From the NCBI RefSeq assembly GCF_907165205.1, contig NC_058198.1, positions 15,415,001 through 15,479,000 of the forward strand: DNA of 64,000 nt, read 5' to 3'. This document shows positions 19,329 to 31,400 of this stretch, piece by piece (positions within the stretch are counted from its first letter, which is position 1; each line of letters begins with the position of its first letter). Position numbers and translations under genes: made by a program. Origin of the DNA: Coccinella septempunctata (taxonomy: Eukaryota > Arthropoda > Insecta > Coleoptera > Coccinellidae). The notes under the pieces are model-generated. The model saw only the letters and a list, made by a program, of their open reading frames with translations. It made no database searches and was not told the DNA's origin.

Positions 19329-19838
19329 ATGTGCTTCGTGCTGCAAATATTGTGTTGTGGTTTACATTTTTTAACTTTGATTCTATCGAATTTTATCGTT
19401 TCATACTTAAATATTTTTTTCATTGTGGAAGACGAGATGGACAGAAAGAAGATCTTGAGAATGGGATTGGAAAAATTGAAGTCTAAACAAATTGACTTGA
19501 GGAGAACAGTTCAAATCAGGAATTTTCTGAAGTCACATGTAGGAGAACGAAAAAGAGGAAAAGTTCCGCAGAAAAAATCCGACACTCACGCTGCAAGGAG
19601 AGAAGGTAATCAAGATGAACATAGCCAAAAAGTCGTGAAGAAAATAAATTCCGATGTTATAGAAAAAAAGCAGTATGTGTCGAACGGAAATCTGAGAAAA
19701 CGCTTGACGAGGTCTTTCATTCTGAAGGAGATTCTGAATATGACATCTATTAGAAGAAAAGAAGATCCTAATATCAAACTTTTCAATGTGAATGACTACA
19801 TTGAGAAATTTAGGAAGAAGGAGAAACCTATAAAATGA
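19329..19838 (+). CDS. LR 169-residue protein, intact; unknown function
   Basis: The frame has two parts. Residues 1-36 from the first ATG are strongly hydrophobic (LQILCCGLHFLTLIL, then FIVSYLNIFFIV) and could be a signal or membrane segment. Residues 37-169, from a second ATG at 19437, form a very basic, lysine- and arginine-rich protein (MDRKKILRMG, then VGERKRGKVPQKK and RKKEKPIK). I recognise no domain; nucleic-acid binding is a guess from composition. Intact frames also occur at 23226, 33553, 47712 and 54905, and broken ones at 9242 and 40177. This copy differs at a few residues (VIEKKQ, IEKFRKK). Confidence 0.55.
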   Translation: MCFVLQILCCGLHFLTLILSNFIVSYLNIFFIVEDEMDRKKILRMGLEKLKSKQIDLRRTVQIRNFLKSHVGERKRGKVPQKKSDTHAARREGNQDEHSQKVVKKINSDVIEKKQYVSNGNLRKRLTRSFILKEILNMTSIRRKEDPNIKLFNVNDYIEKFRKKEKPIK

Positions 19839-19871
19839 AACTTTTGTAGGATTTGTAACTCCAGCCCGAGC

Positions 19872-20350
19872 ACTATATTCAAAATGAAATATTAACTTCG
19901 AAAAAAATTGAAAATTGTTAGATGTAGAGAAAAGACAACAGTACTGTTTTAAGTACTATGCGTAAAAGACTGAACGCTCCTTGAACTGCGATCAAGAAAT
20001 AGAAAATTCATAATATTGGAGTGCAAGTCTGATATTTGAATTTACAGCATATTCTTAATGAAACATTAATTTTGAAAACAAATAAAAATTGATAGGGGAT
20101 CATAAAAGTTAACAGTTAGTACTGTTTCAAGTACTATGCAAAAAAAAAATCCACTGAACGCTTCTTGACCTGCAATCAAGCAATAGGTTATGTATGAATT
20201 CAGAGTGCAAGTCTGATATAATGAATCATTTATGATATAGAGTGTATTCTAAATGAAACATTAGGTTTGAAAAAAAATTAAAAATTGTTAGGTGTACTCA
20301 AAAGACAACGTTAGGTCCCGTTCCAAGTACGGTATAAAAAAAATTAAAAC
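19872..20350 (+). repeat. Three diverged ~180-bp tandem repeats downstream of LR ORF
   Basis: Blocks begin near 19872 (partial), 20021 and 20205; the last two start with GTGCAAGTCTGATAT. Blocks 1 and 2 each hold two AGTACT palindromes 6 bases apart or a close variant, and a CTTGA…TCAAG hairpin around CTGC(G/A)A. Block 3 has lost most of this. They would form the 3' UTR of an LR transcript. Confidence 0.75.
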
Positions 20351-21317
20351 TTCAAAATATGACCAGATATACTAATTATCAGTAAAAATTAAGTAGGAGG
20401 ATATCAAATAAGTTAGCCTTCGAATAAGGGAGATAAATAAACGAAATCAACTCAGATATATGAAAACCAACAACTGTTGATTTGTTTGTCCACTTTTATA
20501 TCAATGTGTATTATGTTCCTGAATTAATTTCGTTTGTTTTGAGTTATTTCATCCTCTCATTTATTGAGACATTGGTTCACTATAACCAGGATAATTTCCA
20601 ATCCTGCTTTTTTTGTCATTCAAGAACATTGTTGTAGGGATTCATCTACTATTTATATCCTACAGATAATTGGAAAAATTTGCTCTTTCCAGTTTCACTA
20701 GTTATAATGGCGTCATAGCTCTAACGCTACGCTACGCACCGTAATTTTTTATATTGTTTTCTCATTTTTCCATATGCCAGCTTCAGTACTCTCGCGAATA
20801 TTATTATTCCAGTTTCAACCTCAAGAAAAAGGCTACTGCAACCAAAATTTTTCATAAATCTCAGCAATCCATTTTAAAAAATTCATGACGGAAGAAAGTA
20901 ACTTTTTTATTCGGTTTTTCGAAGTTTTCCATGAGCTATATGGATGTGTAGAGGATGTTTCATTAAAATGAATTAATTTCAAAGAAATTACCTGAGCCTG
21001 AAACAAAGAAGAGTTTACATTGACGAATATAATAGACAGATAGAATAGGAGTCAACGTTCATAATTAATTATCGAAATCTTATTTCTCTTGACAAATACA
21101 AAGGGGATTTATCTGTAAAAAAAAACCAGAACAATATCATGGAAACCAAAAAAGTGCCAGAACTGATCTACGGGACTACTATTTCTTGATAAGCAAAAAA
21201 AAACCCTATTCAAAACCATTGACGTATTGAAGTATACAGTAAAATATTTGTTACTTTGACTAGGTGACAGGTACAGAATAACACAGGTACAGTATAACCA
21301 ATACAATAAACCATCCC

Positions 21318-21356
21318 TCAACGTTTCCGCCCGCAACGGACCGATTTGGTCATAAT
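21318..21356 (-). ncRNA. Second GAAACGTT hairpin of LR
   Basis: On the minus strand GGTCC-GTTGC-GGGC(C) forms a short stem followed by GAAACGTTGAGG. In the 35.56 kb copy the stem is complete (GGGCC); here one base is changed. The hairpin-then-GAAACGTT layout repeats that at 19041-19080, but no CTGANGA box is present. Confidence 0.3.
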
Positions 21357-21830
21357 TACTACCTGCGAAAACAAGGAATTGTATAGCATGAACTTTGAAG
21401 TATTTTGAAATAAGATATTTGATTGTTGATGCATTTTTCGGAAATATTGCAATTAATTATCGATTTAAGTTCGAACCCCAGCATCTCAAAATAGAACTTT
21501 TTTCTATAAAACGGCCTTTTCAAAATCATTTTGTATATTTTCGATAGCCGGATCAGCATAGAAATCATAAAATATCTAATCTAAACAGCAAATGAAGTTG
21601 GACGGCCAAAAACTTGCAAAAGTTTGACTATGTCTAATTTCGACATTATTTTGGCGATATTTTATTTTCACTTTACTGAATGTCACTTGCATTGGTTATT
21701 TTTTTTTAATATCTTCCCTTCGTACTGGGCGTGAATATAATTTCCGATTTTCGTCTTAAATTTTGGAGATAGTGAGGCCTTACAAATGTTTTAGTGTGAC
21801 TTTCGGACTAATATCAAGTTATTTCCTTAT

Positions 21831-22201
21831 AATTCCCCATTTTGAAAAACGATAGCAGAATATTCCGTATCCAGGAATACCTTGTCAATTTTGGGCATAG
21901 TAAGGATAGGCTGGATCATAATTCGACTAAAATAGAGGTTTTCATTTAAACAAATTTTTTTCGATGAGAGTACGAAACGAAAGAATTTTTTGGTGGATAT
22001 GCTGTTAAGAATACATTATGACTTCGACAACAATTCCTGAATGTTGCACCAATCTATCGTTAAAGCATACTGAAAGCTGGAAATCTTGGAAAATTCATTG
22101 TCATGTCACCAGAGTCACATGTTACTCGATGGGGAATCCATGCCGTTTTTTAAGAAACCAAGTTTTTAGCTCTCATAATATGAAAATACTTCATTTTAAT
22201 T

Positions 22202-22234
<33 letters not shown>

Positions 22235-24551
22235 TTCATTATTATATACTCAAAATTTTTCGGTTTCCCGGTTAAGACATTGAAAATGAAATTCATGAAG
22301 TAGATAGCAGTGCTCCGTATAATTAGGGTGAAAATAAAAAATAACGATTCTGTACTTATATATAGGAACCTACATGGATTTCTGCATATACATCAGAGTC
22401 GTTAAATCTATTCAGGGACATTCTTTCTATAGTTTTTATTTCTTCAGGAAAAACGTGTATACCATCTACAACATGAATGTAAATGATGAAAAAGAATTCT
22501 CTAGAAATTATTAATTTTGAAATATTGTTTGGAGCAGCGAGATTTCAAACAAACTTAAGAATTGAAATACTAATGCGCTTCAATACTTGCTTATCCAGAT
22601 AGTTATTATCTGTATCGATAACTTATACTTTTCAATTGTTGATATTTTATCATTTCATAATATCAGAAACGTTTGAAAAAATAAACAGTAATATAGTATA
22701 TTCTTTCTGTAAGAAAAATACTCTGAACAATTATCATATAAATTCGCATATGTTTCATAGACTCATAATTTTATAAAACACTCCATAATTTCAGGTATTT
22801 TTAGTGTTAGGCTCAAGTATCACGAAATAACAAAATATTTTATATGTTCTTTTTAGGTATCATAAATAATGGATTGAACACAATAAGTAAAATATCGCAG
22901 GAATTTGGACAGGTTGAAAAACAATCTCTTATGAATTTGCCAACGTATCGGAACTATTTTGTTCCTTTCTCAAGGCTCATCATACAACTAATAAAAGTAA
23001 CACTTTAAAATTGGTCATAGGAAGTTAAGGATAAATCAACAAACAGTCCGACGTGTGACAGTTAAATTGAACGAATGTAATACGTTGATTCCATAGAAAT
23101 TTTAAGTCACAGCAATCTAATATCGAATCAGACGACGGAACGGCAATTGGGTGGTGGGGTGCTAGGGAGGGATGGTAGAGGGGCTATATAACAGCGGAGT
23201 AGATGTACAAAGTATTCAGTTGTGAATGTGCTTCGTGCTGCAAATATTGTGTTGTGGTTTACATTTTTTAACTTTGATACTATCGAATTTTATCGTTTCA
23301 TACTTAAATATTTTTTTCATTGTGGAAGACGAGATGGACAGAAAGAAGATCTTGAGAATGGGATCGGAAAAATTGAAGTCTACACAAATTGACTTGAGGA
23401 GAACAGTTCAAATCAGGAATTTTCTGAAGTCACATGTAGGAGAACGAAAAAGAGGAAAAGTTCCGCAGAAAAAATCCGACACTCACGCTGCAAGAAGAGA
23501 AGGTAATCAAGATGAACATAGCCAAAAGGTCGTGAAGAAAATAAATTCCGATGTTGGAGAAAAAAAGCAGTATGTGTCGAACGGAAATCTGAGAAAACGC
23601 TTGACGAGGTCTTTCATTCTGAAAGAGATTCTGAATATGACATCTATAAGAAGAAAAGAAGATCCTAATATCAAACATTTCAATGTGAATGACTACATTG
23701 AGATTTTTAGGAAGAAGGAGAAACCTATAAAATGAAAACTTTTGTAGGATTTGTAACTCCAGACCGCGCTCTATATTCAAAATGAAATATTACCTTCGAA
23801 AAAAATTGAAAATTGTTAGATGTAGAGAAAAGACATCAGTACTGTTTTAAGTACTATGCGTAACAGACTGAACGCTCCTTGACCTGCGATCAAGAAATAG
23901 AAAATTCATAATATTGGAGTGCAAGTCTGATATTTGAATTTACAGCATATTCTTAATGAAACATTCATTTTGAAAACAAATAAAAATTGATAGGGGATCA
24001 TAAAAGTTAACAGTTAATACTGTTTCAAGTACTATGCAAAAAAAAATCCACTGAACGCTTCTTGACCTGCAATCAAGCAATAGGTTATGTATGAATTCAG
24101 AGTGCAAGTCTGATATAATGAATCATTTATGATATAGAGTGTATTCTAAATGAAACATTAGGTTTGAAAAAAAATTAAAAATTGTTAGGTGTACTCAAAA
24201 GACAACGTTAGGTCCCGTTCCAAGTATGGTATAAAAAAAATTAAAAATTCAAAATATGACCAGATATACTAATTATCAGTAAAAATTAAGTAGGAGGATA
24301 TCAAATAAGTGAGCCTTCGAATAAGGGCGATAAATAAACGAAATCAACTCAGATATATGAAAACCAACAACTGTTGATTTGTTTGTCCACTTTTATATCA
24401 ATGTGTATTATGTTCCTGAATTAATTTCGTTTGTTTTGAGTTATTTCATCCTCTCATTTATTGAGACATTGGTTCACTATAACCAGGATAATTTCCAATC
24501 CTGCTTTTTTTTGTCATTCAAGAACATTGTTTTAGGGATTCATCTACTATT
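21831..24551 (+). repeat. LR unit 2 (partial), in tandem with unit 1
   Basis: It joins unit 1 without LINE-Z at the boundary and repeats LR to CTACTATTTATA, where an ATA microsatellite and a DL fragment begin. It holds its own TTTA tract, hairpin (mutated to GATACG), G-rich block, TATA box and ORF. It matches 38773-41507 closely and both continue into the same DL and LINE-X sequence. Confidence 0.9.
23226..23735 (+). CDS. LR 169-residue protein, intact copy
   Basis: Same length and layout as the 19329 copy, with G47S (MGSEKLKSTQ), K-to-T and L-to-H (NIKHFN) replacements among a handful of changes. A TATA box (GGCTATATAACAGC) lies 40 bases upstream. Function unknown. Confidence 0.5.
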   Translation: MCFVLQILCCGLHFLTLILSNFIVSYLNIFFIVEDEMDRKKILRMGSEKLKSTQIDLRRTVQIRNFLKSHVGERKRGKVPQKKSDTHAARREGNQDEHSQKVVKKINSDVGEKKQYVSNGNLRKRLTRSFILKEILNMTSIRRKEDPNIKHFNVNDYIEIFRKKEKPIK

Positions 24552-24583
<32 letters not shown>

Positions 24584-25001
24584 AGAGATCTCGTGGAACA
24601 AACCAGAAGACAGTGGAAGCTGAAAGATATAAAGACCATCCCTATTGTCATTTCATCTACAGGCCTGATACCGAAGAAATTACTAGAGAACTTGAGAAAA
24701 CTTCAGTTGGACGAAAATATTTATAAAGTCATGCAGAAGGCGGTACTGCTCGGAACGGCGAGAACTGTACGCAAGTACATGGGGAATGCAGAGGAACACC
24801 GTCTGCTCCGACAGGAAGTGCGGGTGGAGCAGGAATCCAACCTACAGCAGGGAGCCGAGGAGCGACCCGAACCCGACCACCACCACGAGCCCGAAAACCT
24901 GGAAAGGGCTCCAACAGAGCTTAATCCTTTTGATATCTGAGACATCTGGGATAAGTGAATTTTCCTCTGGAGAGGAGTGTGAAAGCCGCAAGGCTAAAGT
25001 C
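24552..25001 (+). mobile_element. DL 3' fragment in ATA microsatellite (short copy)
   Basis: An ATA repeat at 24552-24581 is followed by the last 420 bases of the Dong-like LINE, encoding its final ~118 residues (EQTRRQWKLKDIKTIPIVIS to APTELNPFDI) with the stop at 24938-24940. It ends at GCTAAAGTC and is followed by LINE-X. Relative to 41508-42674 it lacks about 720 bases next to the microsatellite but shares both outer junctions, so it looks like a deletion derivative. Confidence 0.87.
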
Positions 25002-25582
25002 ATATGTTTATTAATTCCAAGAAATTACACCAAATAAGATATAAAAATGGAATAAGTCAAAAAACATATTGAACAGGAATCAAACAGACAAAATATTAAC
25101 ATACCTATCTCCTACAGTACGAAATGAATTCAGATAAACTGTATGGCTCTGATTTCAAAATAAAACAATATAAAGATTTCTTAAAATCCTCATCGCAAGT
25201 GATCATTCTAATAGTTTTTGGTAGAGCATTGTACATAGATATTGCCATACATTCAACAGTTCTCTCCCTTAGTATTGTCCTATGAATAGGTACATTATAA
25301 GGAAACATTCTTCTGGTGTTATTAACATTTTTGTAATCCTCAAAATAATGAATTCGTTTTCTAAAAAAAAGTAAGAGCCTATATACATATAATCCATAGA
25401 CAGTGAGTATATTATTTTTTTCGAAATTTCCTATACATGATTCTCTATAACTCAAACGTAACATAGTACGCAATGCCCTTTTTTGAACAACGAAAATATT
25501 TTCCACATTTGATGAACTACCCCCAAAAATTATTCCATATGAAAGTATGGAATGAAAATTTGCAAAATAGACAAGTTTGAGC
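25002..25582 (-). mobile_element. LINE-X fragment 2 (3' end), cut by T element
   Basis: The minus strand encodes the last ~156 residues of LINE-X (ENIFVVQKRALRTMLRLSYR to SEFISYCRR, stop near 25105) and a ~100-bp 3' UTR ending AATAAACAT. It stops at GTTTGAGC (25575-25582), the exact point at which LINE-X copy 1 resumes at 5316. The two pieces are complementary halves of one interrupted element. Confidence 0.88.
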
Positions 25583-26849
25583 CAGAGATATAGAAGGGGG
25601 GAGATTGAGCTTCGAGCTGCGCGAACTGGCTAAAATTGAAGGCCGCCATTTGTCAGGAAATATATACAGCACCGCCTAAAAGTGATAGCATGTGGCAAGA
25701 GTTATATAACAGGGGGACGTAAAATTCAGAATTTGAATGTTATGATTTCGTTGATAACAGTACTTGAAATTATGAGATTTCGGTCAATTCGTTTCTTATT
25801 TCTTCAGTACAATACAAAATGAATACCAAAAATTTCAACGAAGGAAAAAATTATTTGTTTTGTGTATTCTGGTGAATATAATGAGATGTGCAAATATTGA
25901 ACATATCATCTAAATTCTAAACTGTACCAATGAATCCTTTTGAATTATATTCAAGCGTTTGTAACCAACGATGAAGGGAGCGATAAATTTTAATTTGTCT
26001 TTTCTATTCATATTGTAATAAAGTAGGTACCCATGTTTGACTTTATCTGAAAGTTTTTCGAATTTTTTCTCCCAGTTTGAGAACCTAATTCAATTTCAAA
26101 ATTTTTTAAATCATTGAAATATATACTTCTATGTTGATTCTGGTTGGGAGCCAGTGGGAAAAATAGTTTCCTAACAACAAATAAAAACATGAAACGAAAT
26201 ATTAAAATAGGTAACGTTTTCAAAATAAAATCTATGATTTCGAAGATTCTAGCAATTTGGTCTTATGGGGTAGTCTGATATATATAGACTTCGAAGCGTC
26301 ACAAATATTTGATTTGTTCCAGAATCGTTTTTCACTACTATTCCCTAATTACGATCAGAGGAAAGTAACCTGAAAAATTGCCCGTTCCTTCGAGATGCAA
26401 TTCTGGAACTCTATTAAGTTTTAATTTTATTTTCTGTTTCTAAGGAAACACGATTTTTTCTATCTGAAGGACACTAGATTTTTTGCACAAAGTGGATAAT
26501 TTGATCTGATATTTTTTATTGGAAGTAAGACATGATATGATGAAAGCTAACAAGGTCGATAAATTTTTCAGTAGCTACTGGCATTAAATATATAAAAAAA
26601 AAAACATTTTTCTATTCATTTTATTTATACAATATTGTATATCCAGTATCGATTCCTGCATAAAATCAAGTGATGAAGTCTTCTAATTGCAGAACCTTGA
26701 ATTTTTCAGTATAAACTTTTTACAGATTGAATATTCTAATTTTAAAATGAGATCTGGCAATATTTTTCATTAAAAGAAAGCCATGATGTCTGCCAATCAC
26801 TGAAGAATATGAAAAATGTTCTTTCAAGGAAGGGAACAAATCATCAACA
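25583..26849 (+). mobile_element. T element, left end, and unrecognised interior
   Basis: The first 33 bases are the left TIR (CAGAGATATAGAAGGGGGG…), matching 5283-5315 perfectly in reverse. Similarity to the other end continues around CCGCCATTTGTCAGG. The remaining 1.2 kb is A+T-rich with no long frame or recognisable transposase. Where T ends is unclear; the DL fragment begins at about 26850. Confidence 0.6.
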
Positions 26850-28480
26850 TCAGTTTCATCATAGTTCTACTGCCGCTCTTGATGGAAAATCCGTAGTCCG
26901 TAGAATTCAATCTATGAGACAAGGGATTCAGGGCCATGCAGAACCACAGAGGACTCAGCGAGTCTCCTTGGAAAATTCCGCGTCTTATTGGAATAGGTCC
27001 TGTTGTAATGGAGCAATCTGCTGCTTTCATTTGGAGACTAGTACGCCAGGTTGACATGGCATTTTTCAGGAACTTAACAATATTGGGATCCACCTTGTAA
27101 ATCTTCAAGATCGTCAAGAGCCATTCGTGAGGTATGGAATCGAATGCTTTTTTGTAGTCTATGTACGCAGCGTAAAGATTCCTTCGCTTGGAGAACGCTT
27201 GATTGCAGATAACTGAATCTATTATTAGTTGTTCTTTGCATCCTCGGCTGTCTTTGGTGCATCCTTTCTGTTGCATGGCGATGATGTTATTCCTTTCGCA
27301 ATGGTTGTGAATTCGGTTTGAAATGCACGATGTGATTAATTTGTACATCGTTGGAAGACATGTGATTGGTCGGTACTTGGATGGGTCTTCTGTATTCCTT
27401 TGGTCTTTAGGTAACAAGAATGTTGTGCCATGTGTAAGGAATACTGGCATTCTTTCAGGATTTTCAATGACATCATTTATTGCGGAGGTCAATTTGTCAT
27501 GCATGATCCAAAGTTTCTTGATCCAGAAGTTCTGTAATCCATCAGGCCCAGGTGCTTTCCAGTTGTGCAGTCCTCTGATAGCTGATTTTACGTCTTCAAT
27601 TGTGATCATGTCATGCTGCATCGGCTCATATTTTATAGCTTCAGATTTTTCATCTTCAATCCATCCGGTATCTCCATTGAAGTGAGGTTTCGTTGATAAT
27701 TGTTCGGTCCAGAATTGTTCAATGGCTTCCTTCGGTGGTAACTTTCCATTCTCTCCATCCGACGATGTGAGTGACCGGTAGAAAGATTCTTCCGACTTTT
27801 CGAATGAATTATTGTCTCTTTTTCGGCTATAATTGCTTTTATATCTCCTCAGGCGTTCTGCATACAGACTTAATTTTTGCTTCAGAGTGTCGAGGCAATG
27901 GTGAGCTGTAGCATTCTCCGTCTCTCGTTCTGTGTGTGTCCTGTTTCTATCCATGATCTCTTTGGCAGCTTTCACAACCTTTCTTCCTCGATTCCCGTTC
28001 AAGTACTCCGTCAGTCGTCCAATGTCTCTTCTTAGCCTTTCTGTTTTGTGTTGAAGACGTTTCTGCCATGCTGGCGCGTGTAATTTGTGTAATTTTGGAC
28101 CATCATTGCTCGTTCGGCGAATTTTTGCCCCTATGGTTTTCGCTGTCGTTAGCGCTGCAAAGTGAAAAACTAGATGCAGATATTCCAATGAACTTCCGTT
28201 CTGTAGGTATTCAGGTAAAACGTCCTTATTCGAGATGTCGATTATAAGTGACAGTTTCTTGGATGTATTGAGCCGTGGAGGTGCTACTCGATGAAGAGGA
28301 TCTGTTCCTTCCAGTTCGGCAAAGTATCTCCTCATGTCAGAGTCAACTTGTCGGCGGAGCTCTTCCCTATCGTCCTGGTGTTCAGGCTCACTTGCGTTCC
28401 AAGATGGACTTTCAGTATCAGTTACTTCTGCCTGTTGTTGCCCAGGCATGTGAATTTCATCAGAGATGTTGGTGTTATTC
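26850..28480 (-). pseudogene. DL copy truncated at both ends
   Basis: An open minus-strand frame covers DL from just after the Myb-like domain (NTNISDEIHMPGQQ) to the RT segment SIKSGSRTMMKL. It keeps KAPGPDGLQNFWIKKLW, YRPITCLPTMYKL, AAYIDYKKAFDSIPHEW and RRGIFQGDSLSPLW, but stops just before the catalytic YMDD. Its upstream end meets the 3' end of the next DL copy across an 11-bp spacer (ATTATGTTATG). It belongs to the QQAE subtype, like the 56.7 kb copy. Confidence 0.88.
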
Positions 28481-28491
28481 TATTATGTTAT

Positions 28492-31400
28492 GACTTTAGC
28501 CTTGCGGCTTTCACACTCCTCTCCAGAGGAAAATTCACTTATCCCAGATATCTGAGATATCAAAAGGATTAAGCTCTGTTGGAGCCCTTTCCAGGTTTTC
28601 GGGCTCGTGGTGGTGGTGGGGTTCGGGTCGCTCCTCGGCTTCCTGCTGTAGGTTGGATTCCTGCTCCACCCGCACTTCCTGTCGGAGCAGACGGTGTTCC
28701 TCTGCATTCCCCATGTACTTGCGTACAGTTCTCGCCGTTCCGAGCAGTAGCGCCTTCTGCATGACTTTATAAATATTTTCGTCCAACTGAAGTTTTCTCA
28801 AGTTCTCCAGTAGTTTCTTCGGTATCAGGCCTGTAGATGAAATGACAATAGGGATGGTCTTTATATCTTTCAGCTTCCACTGTCTTCTGGTTTGTTCCTC
28901 GAGATCTCTATATTTTGAAATTTTTTCAGTGTGTCTATCTAGAAGATTGTTATTATTTGGAATTGCCACGTCGATGAATAGTGCTGTGTCCTCATCCTTA
29001 TTGAGCAATATGAGGTCTGGTCTATTGTGGGTTATTTTCCGGTCTGTGAGAACAGTGCGATCCCAGTAGAGCTTGTGATGTTCGTTTTGCAGCACAGCAT
29101 CTGGATGGTAATTGTAATAAGGAATCCTTTTCGAAGTTAGAAGTTGGTGTTTTAGTGCCAATTCTTGGTGAAGAATCTTGGCAACAGCATCATGTCTATT
29201 TTTGTACTCCGTGCCCGCGAACTTCTGACATCCCCCGGTGATGTGCTGGATAGTTTCATGTGTCGCACAGCCATAACGACAGCTATCGTCCGCCACTGAG
29301 GCATCCTTGGCGATGTATCTCATGTAATTTCTTGTTTGAATCACCTGATCCTGGATGGCGAGCATGAAGCCCTCTGTCTCAGGAAACAACCTTCCTCAAG
29401 TCAGCCAGTAGTTCTACGCAGATATGTCGACGTAATCATGGTTGACCTCATTCTGGTGCCTCCCATGCAAAGGTTTGCCAATCAGTTTCTGCATTTTACT
29501 TTCTGCAGACTGTTCGACGGTTTTCAAGTGATCCTGGTGTAGCTTTAACGGTGTAGATGTATCAGCAACACAAACTACACGATGGAGTTCTGACGAAGCT
29601 GCCTTGCTCAAGAGATAGTTTCGAAGTCCTTCAATTTCCTGGGACATACGGTTGGACAAATCAACAATTCCTCTACCCCCAAGATGTCGTGGCAGCTCTG
29701 TCCGTTCTATTGAGCTTTTGGGGTGATGTTTATTGTGTTTAGTCAGCATCGTCCTTATTTTTCTCTGTAAAGCTGCTAAATCGGTGGTCGTCCAAGAGAT
29801 AATACCAGATGAATAGCTCAGCGCCGAGCAAGCGTAGGTGTTAATCGCTTTTATCAGATTCTTGCTGTTAAGACCAGTTCTCATTATCCTCCTCAATCTT
29901 CGGGTAAACTCCTCCGTTAATTCTTTCTTCATCTGAGTCTGATTGATTTTTCTTGCCTGTTTTATGCCTAGATACTTGTATGTGTCTCCTTCCTTTAATG
30001 CTTCAATTTCTGCACCTTCCTTGAGTTTGAACGTACCATCTTCTATTTTCCCTCTCGTTATGTTTAGCAGTCGACATTTTTCTAGTCCAAACTTCATTTT
30101 GATGTCTTCCGAGAATCCTTCCACCATTTTCAGCATCAGTTGCATTTGTTTTTTGGTAGATGCGAAGAGTTTCAAATCGTCCATGTAAAGGAGATGATTC
30201 AGTTTCATCATAGTTCTACTGCCGCTCTTGATGGAAAATCCGTAGTCCGTAGAATTCAATCTATGAGACAAGGGATTCAGGGCCATGCAGAACCACAGAG
30301 GACTCAGCGAGTCTCCTTGGAAAATTCCGCGTCTTATTGGAATAGGTCCTGTTGTAATGGAGCAATCTGCTGCTTTCATTTGGAGACTAGTACGCCAGGT
30401 TGACATGGCATTTTTCAGGAACTTAACAATATTGGGATCCACCTTGTAAATCTTCAAGATCGTCAAGAGCCATTCGTGAGGTATGGAATCGAATGCTTTT
30501 TTGTAGTCTATGTACGCAGCGTAAAGATTCCTTCGCTTGGAGAACGCTTGATTGCAGATAACTGAATCTATTATTAGTTGTTCTTTGCATCCTCGGCTGT
30601 CTTTGGTGCATCCTTTCTGTTGCATGGCGATGATGTTATTCCTTTCGCAATGGTTGTGAATTCGGTTTGAAATGCACGATGTGATTAATTTGTACATCGT
30701 TGGAAGACATGTGATCGGTCGGTACTTGGATGGGTCTTCTGTATTCCTTTGGTCTTTAGGTAACAGGTATGTTGTGCCATGTGTAAGGAATACTGGCATT
30801 CTTTCAGGATTTTCAATGACATCATTTATTGCGGAGGTCAATTTGTCATGCATGATCCAAAGTTTCTTGATCCAGAAGTTCTGTAATCCATCAGGCCCAG
30901 GTGCTTCCCAGTTGTGCAGTCCTCTGATAGCTGATTTTACTTCTTCAATCGTGATCATGTCATGCTGCATCGGCTCATATTTTATAGCTTCAGATTTTTC
31001 ATCTTTAATCCATCCGGTATCTCCATTGAACTGAGGTTTTGTTGATAATTGTTCGGTCCAGAATTGTTCAATGGCTTCCTTTGGTGGTAACTTTCCATTT
31101 TCTCCATCCGACGATGTGAGTGACCGGTAGAAAGATTCTTCCGACTTTTCGAATGAATTATTGTCTCTTTTCCGGCTATAATTGCTTTTATATCTCCTCA
31201 AGCGTTCTGCATACAGACTTAATTTTTGCTTCAGAGTGTCGAGGCAATGGTGAGCTGTAGCATTCTCCGTCTCTCGTTCTGTGTGTGTCCTGTTTCTATC
31301 CATGATCTCTTTGGCAGCTTTCACAACCTTTCTTCCTCGATTCCCGTTCAAGTACTCCGTCAGTCGTCCAATGTCTCTTCTTAGCCTTTCTGTTTTGTGT

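Larger units (their letters stand above)
17893..21830 (+). repeat. LR macro-repeat, complete unit (~3.94 kb)
   Basis: This is the only complete, uninterrupted LR unit in the window. It runs from TTCCGTATAATTCCCC to CAAGTTATTT and is followed directly by a second unit at 21831, so LR is tandem. In order it holds a TTTA microsatellite, a hammerhead-like hairpin on the minus strand, a G-rich block, a TATA box, a 169-codon ORF, three ~180-bp tandem repeats, a region with GCTACGCTACGC, and a second GAAACGTT hairpin. I do not recognise it as a described family. Shared features with the PLE leader suggest it derives in part from a PLE. Confidence 0.85.

Noticed and set aside
21359..21568. 69-codon minus-strand frame of LR (also 35593 and 53165)
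   Set aside because: Open in several copies only because LR copies are recent; no promoter, no domain and mostly neutral-looking changes. Not listed as a gene.
24533..24600. Frames with long isoleucine or tyrosine runs (also near 11160, 32540, 41510 and 56630)
   Set aside because: They are translations of ATA/ATT microsatellites, not proteins.
28579..28764. Antisense open frames over DL (MEPFPGF…, MHDVINLY…, MTIGMVF… types)
   Set aside because: They recur only because DL is repeated, lie opposite a well-supported coding frame, and show no domain.
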